Notes under the pieces: model-generated | Database searches by the model: none | Seen by the model: only the letters and a program-made list of their open reading frames with translations | What the model was told of the DNA's origin: nothing | Translations under genes and position numbers: made by a program | Shown: positions 55,969 through 64,000 of the stretch, in pieces | Position numbering within the stretch: the first letter of the stretch is position 1 | How the letters are laid out: each line of letters starts with the position of its first letter | Assembly (NCBI RefSeq): GCF_001719615.1 | Contig: NZ_MDVX01000011.1 | Span: forward strand, 124,001 to 188,000 | Length of the DNA: 64,000 nucleotides | Source of the DNA: Neptunicoccus sediminis | GTDB taxonomy: Bacteria > Pseudomonadota > Alphaproteobacteria > Rhodobacterales > Rhodobacteraceae | Direction: 5' to 3'

Positions 55969-56021
55969 AGATCGGCTTTACAACAACGGTAGTCGGGGAC
56001 TGTAACTTTTGGGATCTTACC

Positions 56022-56528
56022 GTGGATATAGACAAAAAGATCGTCGCGGATTTCGTGAACAACGACATCAAACTGGTGACGACCGTGCCGTGCAAACAAC
56101 TGGCAGGGGTAATTGATGAAATTGACGCCTGCAAGGACATCTATCACATTCCGAGCAATAAAGAGGACGAAGGAATCGGGATCTGCGCGGGCGCGTTCAT
56201 GGGGGGGAAACGTTCGGCCATCATCATGCAGAACACTGCCATTGGTGTGACGGTGAACACGCTGGTGACGCTGACACAATTCTACCGGATGCCGCTGCCC
56301 ATGCTGATTTCCTATCGCGGTGAGCTGAAAGAGCCGGTGGCCTGTCAGGTGGAAATGGCGGTTCACACCAAGGCGTTGCTGAACCAGCTTCACATCCCGA
56401 CCTATCACTTCCACCAGCAATCCGACGCAGAAGAGCTGGATACGATCCTGAAATACACATTCATGTGCAACAAACCGGTCGCGATCCTGACCGATGCAAC
56501 CTTCTGGGGAGGCTACGGCGACCAATGA
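56022..56528 (+). CDS. comD: TPP-dependent decarboxylase alpha subunit, sulfopyruvate decarboxylase-like
   Basis: This 168-residue protein is the PYR half of a split TPP enzyme: KEDEGIGICAGAFMGGKRSAIIMQNTAIGVTVNTL is the usual E-activator and pyrimidine-binding region, and it ends at the short form of ComD. Sulfopyruvate decarboxylase (ComDE) makes sulfoacetaldehyde from 3-sulfopyruvate. It starts at a GTG and overlaps the beta gene by four bases. Phosphonopyruvate decarboxylases are usually single chain, so the split favours ComDE; the identity is still inference. Confidence 0.83.
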   Translation: MDIDKKIVADFVNNDIKLVTTVPCKQLAGVIDEIDACKDIYHIPSNKEDEGIGICAGAFMGGKRSAIIMQNTAIGVTVNTLVTLTQFYRMPLPMLISYRGELKEPVACQVEMAVHTKALLNQLHIPTYHFHQQSDAEELDTILKYTFMCNKPVAILTDATFWGGYGDQ

Positions 56529-57088
56529 TCCGATCTGATGTTTTGAAAGAGCTTGTGCCGGTCATTTCCGACCAATTTGTCGTTTGTAATATCGGTCTGC
56601 CCAGTCAGGAGCTTCACATGCTCGACGACCAGCCGACAAATTTCTACATGCTCGGGACGATGGGTCTTGCCTCGTCTATCGGTCTTGGGGTTGCGCTGGC
56701 GCAGGAAAAGAAGGTGATCTCGATTGATGGCGACGGTTCGGTCCTGACCAATTTCGGTACATTGCCCACCATTGCCAATAACGTTGCGGACAATTTTATT
56801 CTGCTGATTATCGACAATGGCAGCTACGGCTCGACCGGCGACCAACCCACCTATGCGGGGAAGAAAACCTCGCTGGCGGCAGTGGCCAAAGCCTGCGGCT
56901 GTGAAACCGTGATCGAATGTCAGGCCGAAGACTGCGCCGATGTGATGCGCGAGGCGATTGCGGGTGACAAGATGACGGTCATCGTGTGTAAATGTGAAAG
57001 CGGAAATATCAAGGTTCCAGTCATAACCAAAGATCCGGTCGTGATCCGCGACAGGTTCATGACGGCGATACGGGAGGCAAATACCTGA
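56525..57088 (+). CDS. comE: TPP-dependent decarboxylase beta subunit, sulfopyruvate decarboxylase-like
   Basis: This 187-residue protein is the PP half of the same enzyme: ISIDGDGSVLTN supplies the TPP-Mg GDG motif with the matching NGSYGSTGDQ stretch further on, and GTMGLASSIGLGVALAQ is the preceding strand. It is coupled to the alpha subunit by ATGA. The downstream tripartite transporter and hydroxyacid oxidase suggest import of 3-sulfolactate, oxidation to sulfopyruvate and decarboxylation here. Confidence 0.85.
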   Translation: MIRSDVLKELVPVISDQFVVCNIGLPSQELHMLDDQPTNFYMLGTMGLASSIGLGVALAQEKKVISIDGDGSVLTNFGTLPTIANNVADNFILLIIDNGSYGSTGDQPTYAGKKTSLAAVAKACGCETVIECQAEDCADVMREAIAGDKMTVIVCKCESGNIKVPVITKDPVVIRDRFMTAIREANT

Positions 57089-57132
57089 CAGATCATTAAA
57101 TTAAGTATTCCAGCACAATAGGGAGGAAAATT

Positions 57133-58086
57133 ATGCTGAGAAGAACCATTCTGAAAGCCGGGGCCGCACTGGCGCTGGTGACAAGTCTTGCAACCGTTGC
57201 CTCGGCAGAACTGAGCGGCCCGGTTAATTACATCATTCCATTCGGTCCGGGCGGGGAGTCCGACATCTCTGCACGGTTACAACAACCGTTCTTCAAGGAG
57301 AAATTCGGGCAGGATCTGGTTGTATCCTACCAACCCGGCGGCGGCGGTGCCGTGGGTTGGGCCTCGCTCAACGGGTTGAGCGGGGACGGTCAGACCATCA
57401 TGGGCGTGAACCTGCCCCATATCGTGATCAAACCGGCGCAAAAGGATGTAGGCTTCAAGACCGAAGATCTTAACATTTTCCATATGTTCCATTTCACACC
57501 GGATGCACTGGTGGTGACAGCGGACAGCCCATATCAGACGCTTGAAGACCTGGTGGCGGATGCCAAGGCAAATCCTGGCCAGGTGACGATTTCGGGATCA
57601 GGCAAGGCCAGCGCAAACCATCTGGCGCAGATCAAGTTTGACAAGATGACCGGCGCAACGACCACCTATGTTCCGTTCAAGGGCACAGGCGCGGCTGTGA
57701 CGGCGCTGCTTGGCAAACAGGTCAAGGCAGAGTGGGGGTATACCACGGTAGGTGCCGCACAGGGGGATGCGGTGCGTCTGCTGGCCGTTGCAATGGAAGA
57801 ACGTCACCCCCTGTTCCCCGATGTGCCAACCTTCAAGGAACTTGGCTATGACATGGTCGGCGGTGCCTATCGCGGGATTGCCCTGCCCAATACGGCCAGT
57901 GACGAGACCACCAAGATGTGGTCCGACATGATCAGCGAAGTTAACGGCGACGAAGCCTTCCGCCAGAAAATGCTGGATGCGGGTTTTGCCTTGCTAGACG
58001 TTGATGCCGCCGAAATGGACGCCTTCATGGCAGAGCGTAAAGAGGAGTATCTGAAAGACGCCCGCGAAGCCGGACTCATTAAATGA
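57133..58086 (+). CDS. Tripartite tricarboxylate transporter solute-binding protein, TctC
   Basis: This 317-residue periplasmic protein has a signal peptide (MLRRTILKAGAALALVTSLA, cleavage near ASA) and the TctC segments VNYIIPFGPGGESDISAR, YQPGGGGAVGWA and TYVPFKGTGAAVTALLG. AGGGAGGAAAATT precedes its ATG. In sulfolactate-degrading roseobacters a TctC-type receptor (SlcH) is encoded with comDE. The ligand here is inferred from those neighbours. Confidence 0.92.
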   Translation: MLRRTILKAGAALALVTSLATVASAELSGPVNYIIPFGPGGESDISARLQQPFFKEKFGQDLVVSYQPGGGGAVGWASLNGLSGDGQTIMGVNLPHIVIKPAQKDVGFKTEDLNIFHMFHFTPDALVVTADSPYQTLEDLVADAKANPGQVTISGSGKASANHLAQIKFDKMTGATTTYVPFKGTGAAVTALLGKQVKAEWGYTTVGAAQGDAVRLLAVAMEERHPLFPDVPTFKELGYDMVGGAYRGIALPNTASDETTKMWSDMISEVNGDEAFRQKMLDAGFALLDVDAAEMDAFMAERKEEYLKDAREAGLIK

Positions 58087-58111
58087 TACTGGTCACGCCG
58101 GAGAGACGTCT

Positions 58112-59617
58112 ATGAATTTTGACCATTTTCTAACCGCCGCGACGCCGTTTAACCTGTGTTTGGCACTGTTCGGCGTGGCGGCGGGGACGATTGTCGGATC
58201 TATCCCCGGCCTGACCGCAACAATGGCACTGGCCGTTCTGGTGCCGATCACTTTCAGCATGGATCCCGCGTCAGCGCTGATCCTGCTGGGGGCGATTTAT
58301 ACTGGTGCCCTTTATGGTGGGGCCTATGCCGCCATTCTTCTGAATACGCCGGGAACGCCATCCGCGATTGCGACAACCTTTGACGGCTATCCGATGGCCA
58401 AGAAAGGGGATGGAGACCTCGCAGTGGCGCTGGCGTGTTTTGCCTCGGTCTGTGGCGGTTTGATCGGGGCCTTTGCGCTGCTGTTGCTTGCGCCGCCTTT
58501 GTCCAAAGTGGCGCTTGCCTTTGGACCTGTGGAATATTTCTGGCTCTCGGTCTTTGGTCTGTCCCTGATCGCGTCTCTGTCCACAGGCAACCTGATGAAA
58601 GGTTTGGCAGGAGGGGCCTTCGGGATGATCCTGTCCACTGTGGGGGTGGCCGAGATTTCCGCTGACATCCGCCTGACCTTTGGCAGCCAGACCCTGATCA
58701 GCGGCTTTGGTGTGGTGGGCACATTGATCGGCCTATACTGTATCCCCGTCCTGATAGACCTTGTGGCTGTACCGGACCGGCATCTGAAGGTTGAAAAAGA
58801 TGTGAAATCTGTGCGCATCGGAGAGGCATTCGGTCTGGCCATGCGCTCCAAATTCAATCTTGTGCGCTCTTCGATCATCGGCACGCTGGTGGGTATCCTG
58901 CCGGGAGCAGGGGGATCGGTCGCAGGGCTTGTGGCTTATTCCGAAGTAAAACGCGGCGCGAAACCCCATCAGAAGTTCGGTGAGGGCGAACCCGATGGTA
59001 TCATGGCCGTAGAATCCGCCAATAACGCGACCGTGGGTGGCGGGTTTATCCCGACGCTGGTGCTGGGTATCCCCGGAACGCCACCGGATGCCATCGTGCT
59101 TGGCGCGCTTCTGGTGCAAGGCGTGCGCACGGGTCCGACCATGTTCCAGCAAAGCGGCTCTATCGTTTACACCTTCATCTACGGTCTAATCATCGCAACG
59201 ATCATGATGCTGCCAGCGGGTCTGCTGATCGGGCGCTATGCCTATAAATCCATCGTCACCATCCCGAAGGCCGTACTGGTTCCGGCAGTAGGCTTTATGA
59301 CGATCATCGGCACCTTTGCCATCCGCAACAGTATCTCTGATGTGGTCATTATGCTGTGTCTTGGTGTCTTCGGTTGGGTCGTGGCGCGGTTCGGTTTTGC
59401 GGCCTCTCCGATTGTGCTGGGCCTGATCCTCGGCCCGATTGCAGAGCAAGGCTTTGTGCAGGGTTGGACCATCGGTGCCGCAACCAACAATCTGGCGGGG
59501 ATGTTTTTTGGTCGGCCCATCTCACAAGGTATTATCGCCTTCACCCTGATCACGTTGATCCTGCCGGTCTTCATGGCCCGCAGACAGACCAAGCTGTTGG
59601 AAAGGAATGCGAAATGA
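58112..59617 (+). CDS. Tripartite tricarboxylate transporter large permease, TctA
   Basis: This 501-residue permease has about 12 helices and the TctA signatures GSIPGLTATMALAVLVPITF, YGGAYAAILLNTPGTPSAIATTFDGYPMA, GILPGAGGSVAGL and TLVLGIPGTPPDAIVLGALLVQG. It works with the small permease encoded downstream (ATGA overlap) and the receptor upstream. Transport is powered by an ion gradient. Confidence 0.94.
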   Translation: MNFDHFLTAATPFNLCLALFGVAAGTIVGSIPGLTATMALAVLVPITFSMDPASALILLGAIYTGALYGGAYAAILLNTPGTPSAIATTFDGYPMAKKGDGDLAVALACFASVCGGLIGAFALLLLAPPLSKVALAFGPVEYFWLSVFGLSLIASLSTGNLMKGLAGGAFGMILSTVGVAEISADIRLTFGSQTLISGFGVVGTLIGLYCIPVLIDLVAVPDRHLKVEKDVKSVRIGEAFGLAMRSKFNLVRSSIIGTLVGILPGAGGSVAGLVAYSEVKRGAKPHQKFGEGEPDGIMAVESANNATVGGGFIPTLVLGIPGTPPDAIVLGALLVQGVRTGPTMFQQSGSIVYTFIYGLIIATIMMLPAGLLIGRYAYKSIVTIPKAVLVPAVGFMTIIGTFAIRNSISDVVIMLCLGVFGWVVARFGFAASPIVLGLILGPIAEQGFVQGWTIGAATNNLAGMFFGRPISQGIIAFTLITLILPVFMARRQTKLLERNAK

Positions 59618-60063
59618 GCGTTTCAACTTCTCAGGGGCAAATCGGGTCGCTGCTGACATCGGCGTTTTTCATGCTGGCAGGCGCGGCGACCCTCTATGAC
59701 GCGGCAAGCTACACGGATCGGGATAGTCAGGTGTTTCCCCAGACCGTTGCGGTGATCCTGATCATTACTGCGGGACTATCGCTGCTAACCCGGCTGTTGC
59801 GCCCGTCTGATCGGGGCGGTTTCGGCGCTGGAAGCTGGTGGCGGCGTATCCTTCTTGTGGTTAGCATGTTGGTTGCCTGTTTTCTTATGCCGGGGATCGG
59901 TTTCCTTCCTGCTGGTGTGATCGCTTTTGCCGGCGGCCTTATCGCCGCGATGCACGACAAATGGACCACACGCACGGTGCTGCTTTACTGGAGCAGCGGC
60001 GCGGTGGTGATGGTCTGTTTCTTTGCCCTGTTCAAATATGTGCTGAATGTACCGCTCCCCTGA
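59614..60063 (+). CDS. Tripartite tricarboxylate transporter small permease, TctB
   Basis: This 149-residue membrane protein has four hydrophobic helices (about 15-30, 43-62, 80-108 and 122-145) in the TctB pattern, including SQVFPQTVAVILIITAGLSLL. It overlaps the TctA stop by four bases. Its in-frame upstream extension is a misreading of TctA. Confidence 0.9.
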   Translation: MSVSTSQGQIGSLLTSAFFMLAGAATLYDAASYTDRDSQVFPQTVAVILIITAGLSLLTRLLRPSDRGGFGAGSWWRRILLVVSMLVACFLMPGIGFLPAGVIAFAGGLIAAMHDKWTTRTVLLYWSSGAVVMVCFFALFKYVLNVPLP

Positions 60064-60092
60064 ATTGGACCTGCCGGAAAGGGCGGCCTGCC

Positions 60093-61217
60093 ATGTTCTT
60101 CGATAACACGATCCACAGTTTTGAAGACGCCCGCCGGATCGCAAAGCGGCGGCTGCCGTGGATGGTGTTTGACTATATCGACGGCACGGCGGGGACGGGC
60201 TGCGGTGCGCGGACAAACCGTGCGGCCCTTGACGGGATCAAGTTGCAGCCGCGGGTATTGGACAACGTGGAAAATCGCTGTCTCTCGGCACAGGTGTTTG
60301 ACAGGGTAACAAAGCTACCCTTCGGGATCGCGCCGATGGGGATGTGCAATCTGGCCAGCCCTTCGGCGGATCGTTTGCTCGCGCAAATGGCTGCTGCCGA
60401 TCATATTCCCGTTGGTGTCAGCACGGTTGCCTCGACCTCTCTGGAAGAAATGTGGGAGCAATCACAGGGCAACGCTTGGTTTCAGCTTTATATCAGCCGC
60501 AGCACCGGAACTGCGGACCGTCTTATCGCGCGGGCCAAGGCTGTCGGGTATGAAACCCTCGTCCTGACGGTTGACGTGCCCGAGGTGGGTCGCCGCCCGC
60601 GGGAATTGCGCCGTGGCTTCAAGATGCCCTTCCGCATCGGCCCGCGTCAGTTCGTGGATTTCGCCTGCCATCCGGCGTGGTCTTTGCCTCAACTAATGAC
60701 GGGCAAACCACAGATGGGAAATTTCGGCGGCGCCTTCGGAGAGTTTGACCGCGAGGAAAGCCGCGCCGGGGCGGATTGGGACACGCTGGCACGGGTGCGC
60801 GATCAATGGTCCGGCAAGCTGGTGTTGAAAGGCGTAATGGACGCGCGGGACGCAAAACGGGCGCGGGATGCGGGGGTTGATGCCGTGCAGGTTTCAAGCC
60901 ACGGCAGCCGCCAGCTTGACAGCGCCCCGCCTGCCATCCACGCGCTGAAAAATATCCGTGAGGCACTGGGGCCGGAATTTCCCCTGTTCTATGACAGCGG
61001 CATCCAAAGCGGTGAGGACATCGTCAAAGCCTATGCGATGGGGGCGGATTTTGTCTTTGCAGGGCGGGTGTTTTCCTACGCGATTGCAGCGAACGGGGCA
61101 GGGGGACTACGCCAGATGCGGGAAGTTCTGGCGCAAGAGGTCAGTATCACGCTGGCCCAGCTTGGCCTGCGAAAGTTAGAGCAGATCACCCCTGAGGTGA
61201 TCGCCCCGCCCCTTTAA
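60093..61217 (+). CDS. FMN-dependent 2-hydroxyacid dehydrogenase (L-lactate DH/glycolate oxidase family)
   Basis: This 374-residue enzyme has the FMN TIM-barrel fold: MGMCNLASPSADRLLAQMAAADHIPVGVSTVAS is split by normal family variation, K246 contacts FMN and H270 is the catalytic base, with R273 nearby. The catalytic motif reads SSHGSRQLD where the family usually has SNHGGRQLD, so the loop is altered beside the active histidine. It closes the operon with comDE and the tripartite transporter and is the best candidate for (S)-sulfolactate oxidation. GGAAAGGGCGG lies upstream of the ATG at 60093. Confidence 0.87.
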   Translation: MFFDNTIHSFEDARRIAKRRLPWMVFDYIDGTAGTGCGARTNRAALDGIKLQPRVLDNVENRCLSAQVFDRVTKLPFGIAPMGMCNLASPSADRLLAQMAAADHIPVGVSTVASTSLEEMWEQSQGNAWFQLYISRSTGTADRLIARAKAVGYETLVLTVDVPEVGRRPRELRRGFKMPFRIGPRQFVDFACHPAWSLPQLMTGKPQMGNFGGAFGEFDREESRAGADWDTLARVRDQWSGKLVLKGVMDARDAKRARDAGVDAVQVSSHGSRQLDSAPPAIHALKNIREALGPEFPLFYDSGIQSGEDIVKAYAMGADFVFAGRVFSYAIAANGAGGLRQMREVLAQEVSITLAQLGLRKLEQITPEVIAPPL

Positions 61218-61231
61218 CTATGTCCCTCTGA

Positions 61232-62716
61232 TCATGCCCAATCGCGGCAGACGTATTTCACATCTGTAAACGCCTCCAGCCCCAGCCGCGATCCTTCGCG
61301 CCCCAGACCGGATTGTTTCACCCCGCCAAACGGGATCGGTGCGCCGGTGACTTTGGTGCGGTTCACCGCCACCATTCCGAATTGCAGCGCACGACTTGCA
61401 CGGTAAATGCGGCGGGGGTCCTGACTGTGAACATATGCGACCAGCCCGTATTCCGTGTCATTGGCCCGCGCGATTACCTCTTCCTCTGTGTCAAAGGTTG
61501 CAATGGCGGCCACTGGCCCAAAGGTCTCTTCGTGCATGATCCGCGCATCAGCAGGCACATCCGCCAGCACGGTAGGTTCAAAGAACAGCGGTCCCTTGGC
61601 GTGACGCTTGCCGCCGCACAGCAGCCGCGCGCCTTTGTCGAGCGCATCGCGGATTTGCTCTTCCTGCTTCACAACCGCGTTTTCGTTCATCAGCGGACCG
61701 ATGTCCGGATCGTCAATGCCTGCCCCGACGGTAAGCGCTTGCGTGGCTTTGGTAAACCCAGCGCAAAAGGTATCATAGCAATCCCGTGCAATGAGAAAGC
61801 GGTTCGCGCCGAGACAATCCTGCCCCGAGGTGGCAAATTTTGCCTTGATGCCTTCGGCAACAGCCCGTTCCATATCTGCATCTTCAAACACGATGAATGG
61901 TGCGTGCCCGCCCAGTTCCAACACCAATCGTTTGATCGTATCCGCCCCTTGGGAATAGAGCAGACGTCCGATTTCCGTGGAGCCGGTAAAGGAAACGGCC
62001 CGCACGCGGGTGTCTTTCATCCACGCGCCGACGATCTCGGCAGCGTCGCCAGTGACCACGTTAAAGACACCTTTGGGCAGGCCCGCCTGCTCGCCCAGTT
62101 CTGCAAGGGCCAATGCGGAAAACGGTGTTTCGCCGGACGGATGGGCCACGACAGTACACCCCGCCGCAAGTGCAGCACCGGCCTTGCGGGTCAGCATGGC
62201 CGAAGGGAAATTCCACGGTGTCACAAGGGCCGCAACCCCGACTGGTTCGCGCCAGACTTCGACCTCTGCATCCGGCAGATGGGAAGTGACACCTTCGATA
62301 TTCGGGCGGCGGGCTTCTTCTGCGTAAAACTCGAAAAACGCAGCGGCATAGTCGATCTCGCCGCGGGACTCCGAAATCGGCTTGCCCTGTTCTGCCGTCA
62401 TAATCTGCGCAAGGTCTTCTTTGTGTTCCAGCATCAAGTCATACCAGCGCCGCAAAATACGTGACCGGTCCTGTGGCAGCAAACCGGACCAATGGGAAAA
62501 AGCGGCTTGCGCGGCTGTGACCGCATCTTGCGCATCCTCTGATCCAAGGCGGGCGACTTTGCCAAGCACCGCCCCATTCGCCGGATCGGTCACGGGGAAA
62601 CTGTCCTGCGTGCGCCCCGCTGTCCAGACGCCGTCCACATAGGACTGTTCGCGAAACAGGGGGGGCCAAGCCAGTTGCGGAATGCCGGCGGGCGGGAAAG
62701 TTGCGTGCTGTGTCAT
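61232..62716 (-). CDS. NAD(P)-dependent aldehyde dehydrogenase (succinate-semialdehyde DH-like)
   Basis: This 494-residue enzyme has the aldehyde dehydrogenase set: PWNFPSAM, FTGSTEIGR, the general base glutamate in LELGGHAPF, and the nucleophile cysteine in GQDCLGANRF. The best match by eye is the semialdehyde group. GAAGGA lies upstream of the ATG at 62716. It is near a divergent Lrp/MocR pair, so aspartate semialdehyde (ectoine breakdown) or sulfoacetaldehyde from the preceding operon are both possible substrates. Confidence 0.87.
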   Translation of the reverse strand: MTQHATFPPAGIPQLAWPPLFREQSYVDGVWTAGRTQDSFPVTDPANGAVLGKVARLGSEDAQDAVTAAQAAFSHWSGLLPQDRSRILRRWYDLMLEHKEDLAQIMTAEQGKPISESRGEIDYAAAFFEFYAEEARRPNIEGVTSHLPDAEVEVWREPVGVAALVTPWNFPSAMLTRKAGAALAAGCTVVAHPSGETPFSALALAELGEQAGLPKGVFNVVTGDAAEIVGAWMKDTRVRAVSFTGSTEIGRLLYSQGADTIKRLVLELGGHAPFIVFEDADMERAVAEGIKAKFATSGQDCLGANRFLIARDCYDTFCAGFTKATQALTVGAGIDDPDIGPLMNENAVVKQEEQIRDALDKGARLLCGGKRHAKGPLFFEPTVLADVPADARIMHEETFGPVAAIATFDTEEEVIARANDTEYGLVAYVHSQDPRRIYRASRALQFGMVAVNRTKVTGAPIPFGGVKQSGLGREGSRLGLEAFTDVKYVCRDWA

Positions 62717-62853
62717 TGGGTCTGATCCTTCGTTGCAGGGCCTGTTTCGCGCAGGGTAATGCAAGGACGGGGGAGGGTGCTTCGGGATTTGCCGCCACGA
62801 TCCGAGGATTTTTCGCCACAGCGGGGGGCGCGGGCGATGATTTTTCGGTGGTC

Positions 62854-63339
62854 CTATTGCGTATCGAACAGCAGATCAAAGGGCAGGGGCGTCTGTTTTA
62901 CCGCTTTGGTCACGATATAGGTGAAATACCGCGCAAGCCCCGCGTCCTGTTCCAGCACCGTATCCATAAGCCGCTGGTAACTTTCTATATCGCGGCTGAT
63001 GACCTGCAACAGATAGTCAAATCCGCCGCCCAAAGCCCAGCATCCGGTTATTTCGTCATGGCTGTCCACGATGGCTTCAAAAGTCTGGAACGCCTCGGCC
63101 TTGTGGCTGGCCAGCTCTGCCAGCACAAAGACGGTGACATGAGGGGCAAGCTGGCGCAATTCGAAATCGGCGTGATAGCCTTTGATCAGACCGGAGCCCT
63201 CCAGCCGTTGCAAACGGTCCCAACAGGCGGTCGCGCTCAGATTCACCCGTTCCGCGAGGGCGGTTTTTGAGATCCGCCCCTCGGTTGCAAGGGTCTTGAG
63301 AATGGCGATGTCACGCCGGTCCAGTTTGGTAAAGCTCAT
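62854..63339 (-). CDS. Lrp/AsnC family transcriptional regulator
   Basis: This 161-residue regulator has an N-terminal HTH (about 5-60, LDRRDIAILKTLATEGRISKTALAERVNLSATACWDRLQRLE split across strands) and a C-terminal RAM ligand domain with GCWALGGGFDYLLQV. The ATG at 63339 gives the family length; the longer in-frame start is not supported. It sits between an aldehyde dehydrogenase and a divergent MocR gene. A pair of an Lrp-type regulator and a semialdehyde dehydrogenase is typical of ectoine catabolic clusters. Confidence 0.9.
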   Translation of the reverse strand: MSFTKLDRRDIAILKTLATEGRISKTALAERVNLSATACWDRLQRLEGSGLIKGYHADFELRQLAPHVTVFVLAELASHKAEAFQTFEAIVDSHDEITGCWALGGGFDYLLQVISRDIESYQRLMDTVLEQDAGLARYFTYIVTKAVKQTPLPFDLLFDTQ

Positions 63340-63404
63340 GTCCCAGTCATGGGCAGGACGGGAGGGCTTGTCAATTGTACTGATTATAGTGAGTATCCCC
63401 CACC

Positions 63405-64000
63405 ATGACAAAGTGGCTTCCAGACCCCGCATCCATCACCCGTCCGGCCTATCGTTCGCTGGTGCAGGCCATCGAACTTGCGATCCAGCATGGAGAGTTG
63501 AAACCCGGCGACCAACTGCCCCCGCACCGCAAGCTGGCTTTCGATCTCAAACTCAGCGTTCAGACCGTCAGCCGTGCCTATGACAAACTGACAGAGGCGG
63601 GCAGGGTCGTGGGGGAAGTGGGGCGCGGAACCTTCGTGCGGGGGGCGCAGGATGAAATCCCCGTGCCCTTTGTCAGCCGGACATTGGCGGGGAAGGTCCT
63701 TGATATGTCCATGATAAAGCCGGTGCTGGATCAGACCCATGACATCGCGATGGAAAAGGTCTTGCGCAGCATGGCCCGGTCCCTTCCTCCGGCTGTGTTA
63801 TCGGGGTTTCGCCCAGCCGAACCCCAAGACGGCGAAGCGGATTCCGCGCGGTGCTGGCTGCGGCTTTGCGGTCTGGATACGGGCAGTTCGGGTGTGGTAG
63901 AGACGAACGGCAGCACCAGCGCCATGAGCATGGCGCTGATGACTGCGGCGCAGGCAGGTGATTTGGTTCTGGCCGAGGATGTGGGCCATCACACCCTGCG
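63405..64000 (+). CDS. MocR family regulator (GntR HTH plus aminotransferase domain), 3' end missing
   Basis: The frame is open from the ATG at 63405 to the end of the window (198 residues visible). The first 80 residues are a GntR winged helix (HGELKPGDQLPPHRKLAFDLKLSVQTVSRAYDKLTEAGRV), followed by the linker and the start of a class I aminotransferase-like domain (ETNGSTSAMSMALMTAAQAGD). MocR proteins use PLP as a co-ligand. It is divergent from Lrp and an aldehyde dehydrogenase, as EnuR is beside ectoine genes; TauR of taurine use is the alternative. The rest is outside the window. Confidence 0.85.
   Translation, partial: MTKWLPDPASITRPAYRSLVQAIELAIQHGELKPGDQLPPHRKLAFDLKLSVQTVSRAYDKLTEAGRVVGEVGRGTFVRGAQDEIPVPFVSRTLAGKVLDMSMIKPVLDQTHDIAMEKVLRSMARSLPPAVLSGFRPAEPQDGEADSARCWLRLCGLDTGSSGVVETNGSTSAMSMALMTAAQAGDLVLAEDVGHHTL

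Overview
The window reads as part of a large extrachromosomal replicon (plasmid or chromid) of a marine alphaproteobacterium of the Rhodobacterales, Roseobacter group. The evidence is a GC-rich coding style with dense catabolic operons, many TRAP, ABC and TTT uptake systems, an alphaproteobacterial SOS box (GTTC-N7-GTTC), and at 46.9-50.4 kb a replication/partition module: a small replicase ending in a DnaA domain-I-like segment, an iteron region, ParA with an N-terminal HTH, ParB, and candidate parS palindromes. I saw no tRNA, rRNA, CRISPR array, transposase or phage gene. Names are read from sequence and family knowledge only; no search was run.

Layout. 0-2.9 kb: truncated hydantoin-racemase-like gene, NCS1 permease, GntR regulator. 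2.9-5.9 kb: copper module copA-cueR with a MerR-type promoter. 6.0-7.7 kb: panB-panC. 7.8-12.1 kb: TetR-controlled TRAP transporter plus a class I glutamine amidotransferase. 12.2-21.9 kb: a divergon of a Liv-type ABC transporter (with a permease-ATPase fusion), N-formylglutamate amidohydrolase-like protein, isochorismatase-like hydrolase and class III aminotransferase, against RpiR and a glutamine-synthetase-like ligase. 21.9-26.7 kb: 4-hydroxybenzoate/protocatechuate genes (pobA-pcaC-pcaH-pcaG) with a BKACE enzyme in the same operon and divergent pcaQ. 26.7-29.3 kb: GFA-type zinc protein, glutaredoxin-MauE fusion, Hsp70-like protein. 29.4-32.4 kb: second TRAP system. 32.6-38.5 kb: polar amino acid ABC transporter, TetR, aminotransferase, dimethylargininase. 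38.6-43.3 kb: thiolase, acyl-CoA ligase, patatin, 3-hydroxybutyrate dehydrogenase. 43.3-46.8 kb: two-component system and a DegP-like protease. 46.9-50.4 kb: replicon backbone. 50.5-53.4 kb: SOS-controlled radical SAM-UdgX pair. 53.5-61.2 kb: LysR-linked module with a split TPP decarboxylase resembling sulfopyruvate decarboxylase, a tripartite tricarboxylate transporter and two 2-hydroxyacid oxidases. 61.2-64 kb: aldehyde dehydrogenase, Lrp/AsnC regulator and the start of a MocR regulator.

How it works together. Most blocks follow one plan: a transporter, a few enzymes and a local regulator. They feed aromatics, sulfonates or hydroxyacids, methylated arginines, amines or amides, and short acyl compounds into central metabolism. 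The most interesting parts are the replication origin with helically phased iterons, the SOS-boxed radical SAM-UdgX operon, the BKACE gene that could close the beta-ketoadipate pathway without a CoA-transferase and thiolase, and the sulfolactate-like cluster.
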